Positions 60,400-64,000 of a stretch of DNA of 64,000 nt are shown here, piece by piece. The translations under genes were made by a program, and so were the position numbers. The stretch spans positions 172,771,681 through 172,835,680 of the forward strand of contig NC_072793.1 of the NCBI RefSeq assembly GCF_028583425.1. Reading direction: 5' to 3'. The notes beneath the pieces were generated by a model, which was not told the DNA's origin, searched no databases, and saw nothing but the letters and a program-made list of their open reading frames with translations. Source of the stretch: Eublepharis macularius. Lineage: Eukaryota; Chordata; Lepidosauria; Squamata; Eublepharidae. Positions within the stretch are counted from its first letter, which is position 1. Every line of letters begins with the position of its first letter.

Positions 60400-60740
60400 C
60401 TGAGAGGACCTACTTGGGGAGGCCATGAAATGCCCCCCCCCAAGTGGGAGCAGGCTGAGCCTTGGTGGGGGGTGGGAGGAGGGGTGGGAGAAGGGCCCCA
60501 GAGGGTTGGGGGGCATTTTGCATGCAAAATGCCACCCCTGGCAACACAAGCCTCCCCCAGCTGTCAGTGGTAGAGATTAGAGCACCTACTTGGGGAGGCC
60601 ATGAAATGGCCCCCCCAAGTGGGAGCAGGCTGAGCCTTGGTGGGGGGTGGGAGGAGGGGTGGGAGAAGGGCCCCTGAGGGCTGGGGGGCATTTTGCATGC
60701 AAAATGCCACCCCTGGCAAAGGAAGCCTGCCTCTTCATTT
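60400..60740. repeat. 176-base tandem units, right arm (two copies)
   Basis: Reverse-orientation units with the GCATTTTGCATGCAAAATGC palindrome at about 60511 and 60687. Confidence 0.9.
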
Positions 60741-61150
60741 TTCCCCCATAGGAAATAATGAAGAAAGATGAGCAGCAGCATGCTAACAATATGCTGATCC
60801 TTCGCTTTCTTATGGGAGGATGGGGGGACCTGCTTTGGGGGGCCATAACATGGCCCCCCAAAGTTCAATCTGTCTGAAACTTGGGTGGTTGTTAGAGAAG
60901 GGTTAGAGGAAGGTCCCCACCAATTTTGGGCTTATTCGGTGGGAAAATGCCTCCTCCAGGCGTCCTGGAAGACGGAGGCATTTTCCCATAGAAAAAAGCC
61001 GAAAGAATGCCGAAATAATGCCGAAAGAATCCCGAAAGCCGAAAGAGATTCTTGTTTCGGCTTTCGGCTTTAACGATAGAGAATCTTCTTTCGGCTTTCT
61101 ACTTTCGGCTATAGCCGAAAATTTTTGGCTTGCACACCCCTACAAATGGG

Positions 61151-61920
61151 TATTTGATGGCATTATTATCTTATAGGGTTGTGTCACCACCCCCACTGGG
61201 CTTTCAAAAACAAACAAGCCTCTGTACCCCAGGGTAGGTCACTGCCACCAATTTCCTCTGACTAACGCTAAGATCAGAGATTAAGGAAACAAAATCTCCA
61301 GCCATACCAAGTATTAACATGGCAGTCATCCCTGCAAGGTAGGCCACTTGCCTGCTGTGTTCCACTAAAACAGTTAATGGGTAGCTGCACCAGTCTGACA
61401 AATTGCTGGATTTCAACTGAAGTCCAAATCCCAATAATTCCACACAATGGTAAAGAGTAATATTTTTATTAAGAATTGAGCACAAAAGTTACATTGACAG
61501 AAAGTAAGCAAAGACAGGTTAAGTAAAACTAAACATAAACTACCCTGCAAAAGTCCCGCTTCAAAGTTTCAAACAGAACAGAATTGCCGACAGCCAGTTG
61601 TACATCCAAGGCTCATTCAAGAATGAGATGGCCAAGGGCCAGCAACCTGTCTGACTGCTGGTCCAAGAACAAAGGCCCGTACCATGAACTACATTTTTAT
61701 CCAGTATCTACCAGCAACATGGGCAGACTCTAGGAACCAATCAGGGCCTTGCTAAGAAAGGTGGGCAGGACTCTGTGCAGGTGTCATAGCCTCCCATCAG
61801 AGCAATTATCTACAACTTTGGACTTGATAGCTTAATGAGCTGGAATGCAGAGGACAACTATCAGTACAATGTAGGGAACCTCTGAATAATAAACAATATA
61901 AATGTAATCAAGATTACCAC
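61151..61920. other. 3' flank block X of gene 5
   Basis: It resumes the sequence interrupted by the giant element (TATTTGATGGCATTATTATC) and matches 14960-15420. No gene seen. Confidence 0.55.
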
Positions 61921-62153
61921 AGAAATAATAATAATAACCTTGTGGCTATATACTGCTCTTCAGGACAGAGCAGTTAACAAGTCAGTGTTATTATTAGCCT
62001 CGCAACAGACACCCTTTGGAGTAGGTGGGGCTGAGAAAGCTCTGAGAAAGTTGTGACGGACCAAAAGTCACCCAGCTGGCTTCAAGAAGAGGAATCAAAC
62101 TCGATTCTCCAGATTACAGTCCTGCTGCTCTTAACCACTAGACCAAACTGGAT
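61921..62153 (-). repeat. Sauria-type tRNA SINE, antisense
   Basis: (AAT)n tail at the left, CACCCAGCTGGCTTCAAGAA, the B-box complement GGAATCAAACTCG and TCTTAACCACTAGACCAAAC at the tRNA-like head. Confidence 0.85.
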
Positions 62154-62339
62154 ATCTTAAACGCTTCTCCATTAGTCACTTCCCTGAAGTTTACTAAGGT
62201 TCGAGGGCTCACTGGGGAAAAAAATCTTTCTGAATTTAACATTAAATAATTTGAGGCCTCTGTGAATTCTATGACATCCCTAAGGGCTGTGGTATTACAA
62301 GACTCCTAGTCTGATGAATCCTTCTTTGTACATTCTTTG

Positions 62340-64000
62340 ATGGGATGTAAAAGAGTGTCTCCATCCGAATCTTTCCACATTCCCTATGTTCATCCCCCCC
62401 CCCCTTTTTTGGTGTGGATCACATGATGTAATCTAAGTTTTTGACTGCTAACAAAACCTTTTCTACATTCCATGCATTTATATTGCTTCTCTCCTGTGTG
62501 GATTCTTTGATGCATATTAAGGCTTGAGCTCTGATTGAACCTTTTCCCACAAACCAGGCCTTTATATGGCTTCTCCCCTGTGTGGATTCTTTCATGCTCT
62601 TTAAGGCATGTACTGTAACTGAAGCTATTTCCACACTGCAGGCTTCTCCCCCATGTGGATTCTCTGGTGGGAAGTGAGGCTTGTGCTTGCACTGAAGCTC
62701 TTCCCACATTCCAGGCATTTATATGGTTTCTCTCCTGTGTGGATTCTTTGATGCATATTAAGATCTGAGCTCTGATTGAAGCTTTTCCCACACTCCAGGC
62801 ATTTATACGGCTTCTCCCCTGTGTGAATTCTTTTATGCGTATTAAGGCTTGAGCTCTGACTGAAGCTCTTCCCACAATCCAGGCATTTATATGGCTTCTC
62901 CCCTGTATGGATTCTTTCATGCACTTTCAGTTCTGTGTTGATTCTGAAATTCTTTCCACACTCCAAGCATTTATATGGCTTTTCTCCCGTGTGGATTCTT
63001 TGGTGTAAAGTCAGGTGTGAGCTCTGACTGAAGCCTTTCCCACATTCCTGGCATTTATATGGTTTCTCTCCAGAATGAGTTCTTTGGTGGGAAGTAAGGT
63101 GTGGTCTCTGTCTGAAGCATTTTCCACACACTGCACACTGATATGGTTTCTCACCAGAGTGCATTCTTTGATGTAAAGTCAGGGCTGAGCTCCAACTGAA
63201 AGTCTGCCCACACTCCTGGCATTTATATGGTTTCTCCCTTGTATGGATTCTCTGGTGGGAACTGAGGCTTGTGCTGTGACTGAAGCTTTTTCCACACTCC
63301 AAACATTTATATGGTGTCTCTTTTGAGTGGATTCTGTGATGTGAAGTGAGACCAGCACTCCAGCGGAAGCTCTTTCCACACTCAAAGCATTTATATGGTT
63401 TCTCTTTTGAGTGGATTCTCTGATGACAAGTGAGTTTTGAACTCCAGCAGAAGCTCTTTCCACACTCAAAGCATTTATATGGTTTCTCTTTTGAGTGGAT
63501 TCTCTGATGACAAGTGAGTTTTGAACTCCAGTGGAAGCTCTTTCCACACTCAAAGCATTTATATGGTTTCTCTTTTGAGTGGATTCTCTGATGACGAGTG
63601 AGTTTTGAACTCCAGCGGAAGCTCTTTCCACACTCAATGCATTTATGTGATTTCTCCTCTGAGTGCATTCTCTGATGTGAATTATGCATAGTACTACTGC
63701 TGAACTTCTTCCTGCATTCTGAGCACTGACATGGTTTTTGCCCTGTGGGGTTTTTTTGATGTGAATGAAGGTTATATTTCCTTCTCAAGCTTTTTCTACA
63801 CTCTGAATGTTTATATACCATTTCCACAGAATTGATTCTTTGACAGGAAGTAAGGCTTTCACTCAGACTCAAGCTGTTTCCATGCCGTGAGTTCTCAGAT
63901 GATTTCTCCCTCATATGGATTTTCTGATGAGAAGTGAGGCTTACAAGCCTGCTGAAGGCCTTTCCACATGCAGAGCATTTATAAGTTTCATCCTGTGTGC
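62340..64000 (-). CDS. KRAB-ZNF gene 5, zinc-finger exon (cut by right edge, C-terminal frameshift)
   Basis: From the right edge the frame reads [20 protein letters not shown], two degenerate fingers, then a canonical array. Four early fingers share the helix core W-S-S-K-L or W-S-A-G-L (63250-63640) and unusual HSKEKPYKC linkers. They are followed by [49 protein letters not shown] and ASTSLTS fingers. At about 62640 an 11-base deletion in the GEKP(YKCL)QCG linker shifts frame; the main frame stops at 62625. The old frame continues with two or three more fingers to 62390, one lacking its first Cys (YKGLVCG). The deletion sits between GGC repeats. KRAB exons and promoter lie outside the window. 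Confidence 0.85.

Larger units (their letters stand above)
55769..61142. mobile_element. Giant hairpin nonautonomous hAT-type element
   Basis: Terminal inverted repeats are TAGGGATGTGC (left) and GCACACCCCTA (right). The 8-base target duplication CAAATGGG is at 55761-55768 and 61143-61150. Paralogous uninterrupted sites (TTAAACAAATGGGTATTTGG) exist at about 14942 and 36553. Subterminal zones are packed with GCCGAAA/TTTCGGC motifs, candidate transposase-binding sites. Apart from the PLE inserted in the left arm, the two arms are inverted copies of each other meeting near 59455. The left arm has four 176-base units and the right arm two. No transposase frame was seen, so mobilisation in trans is inferred. 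Confidence 0.85.

Noticed and set aside
62390-63914. CRISPR-like array suggested by 84-base periodicity in finger exons
   Set aside because: The period is 28 codons of C2H2 fingers in a vertebrate genome; it is not a CRISPR array.

Overview
The window looks like squamate reptile (lizard-type, gecko plausible) genomic DNA. It carries a 5S-rRNA-derived SINE, Sauria-type and ACA-type tRNA SINEs, many L1 and L2/CR1-group LINE pieces, hAT-type MITEs and Penelope-like elements (PLEs). The host genes are one cluster of KRAB C2H2 zinc-finger (KRAB-ZNF) genes, all on the minus strand.

Each gene unit has the same plan, read right to left: a GC-rich promoter with a noncoding first exon ending at a conserved CTG|GTGAGC donor; a short exon 2 with the start codon; a 127-base KRAB-A exon; an 87-base KRAB-B exon; and a large zinc-finger exon. 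Splice phases agree from exon to exon. Gene 1 (1 to about 11860) is cut by the left edge inside its finger exon. Gene 2 (18765 to about 33460) is its near-identical tandem copy. An orphan finger-exon end lies at 17540-18008. Gene 3 (39156 to about 50480) is the best intact gene, with a complete coding model and about 15 canonical fingers. Gene 4 (51782 to about 55260) lacks both KRAB exons and is a pseudogene. Gene 5 (from about 62340 past the right edge) has a frameshift near its C-terminus.

The block 1-18008 is repeated at about 20587-39620 as a tandem duplication of roughly 21 kb. The copies differ by separate L1 insertions, VNTR copy number and small deletions. The copy boundary is a visible chimeric junction at about 18008, where a finger exon joins the 3' flank of another finger gene.

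The most unusual structure is at 55769-61142: a giant hairpin DNA transposon of hAT type (8-base target duplication CAAATGGG, TIR TAGGGRTGTGC). Its arms hold 176-base tandem units and its centre a 134-base tandem array. One arm is interrupted by a 5'-truncated PLE (57293-58923) that still has an open GIY-YIG endonuclease frame, an inverted copy of its own 3' end, and a hammerhead-ribozyme core at each end. Other PLE remnants with hammerhead-type cores lie at about 5150, 42766 and 47048-47109. A second theme is ORF1-only ('half-L1') elements with their own target duplications (7388-9986, copied at 29205-31805, and an independent one at 24418-25084).
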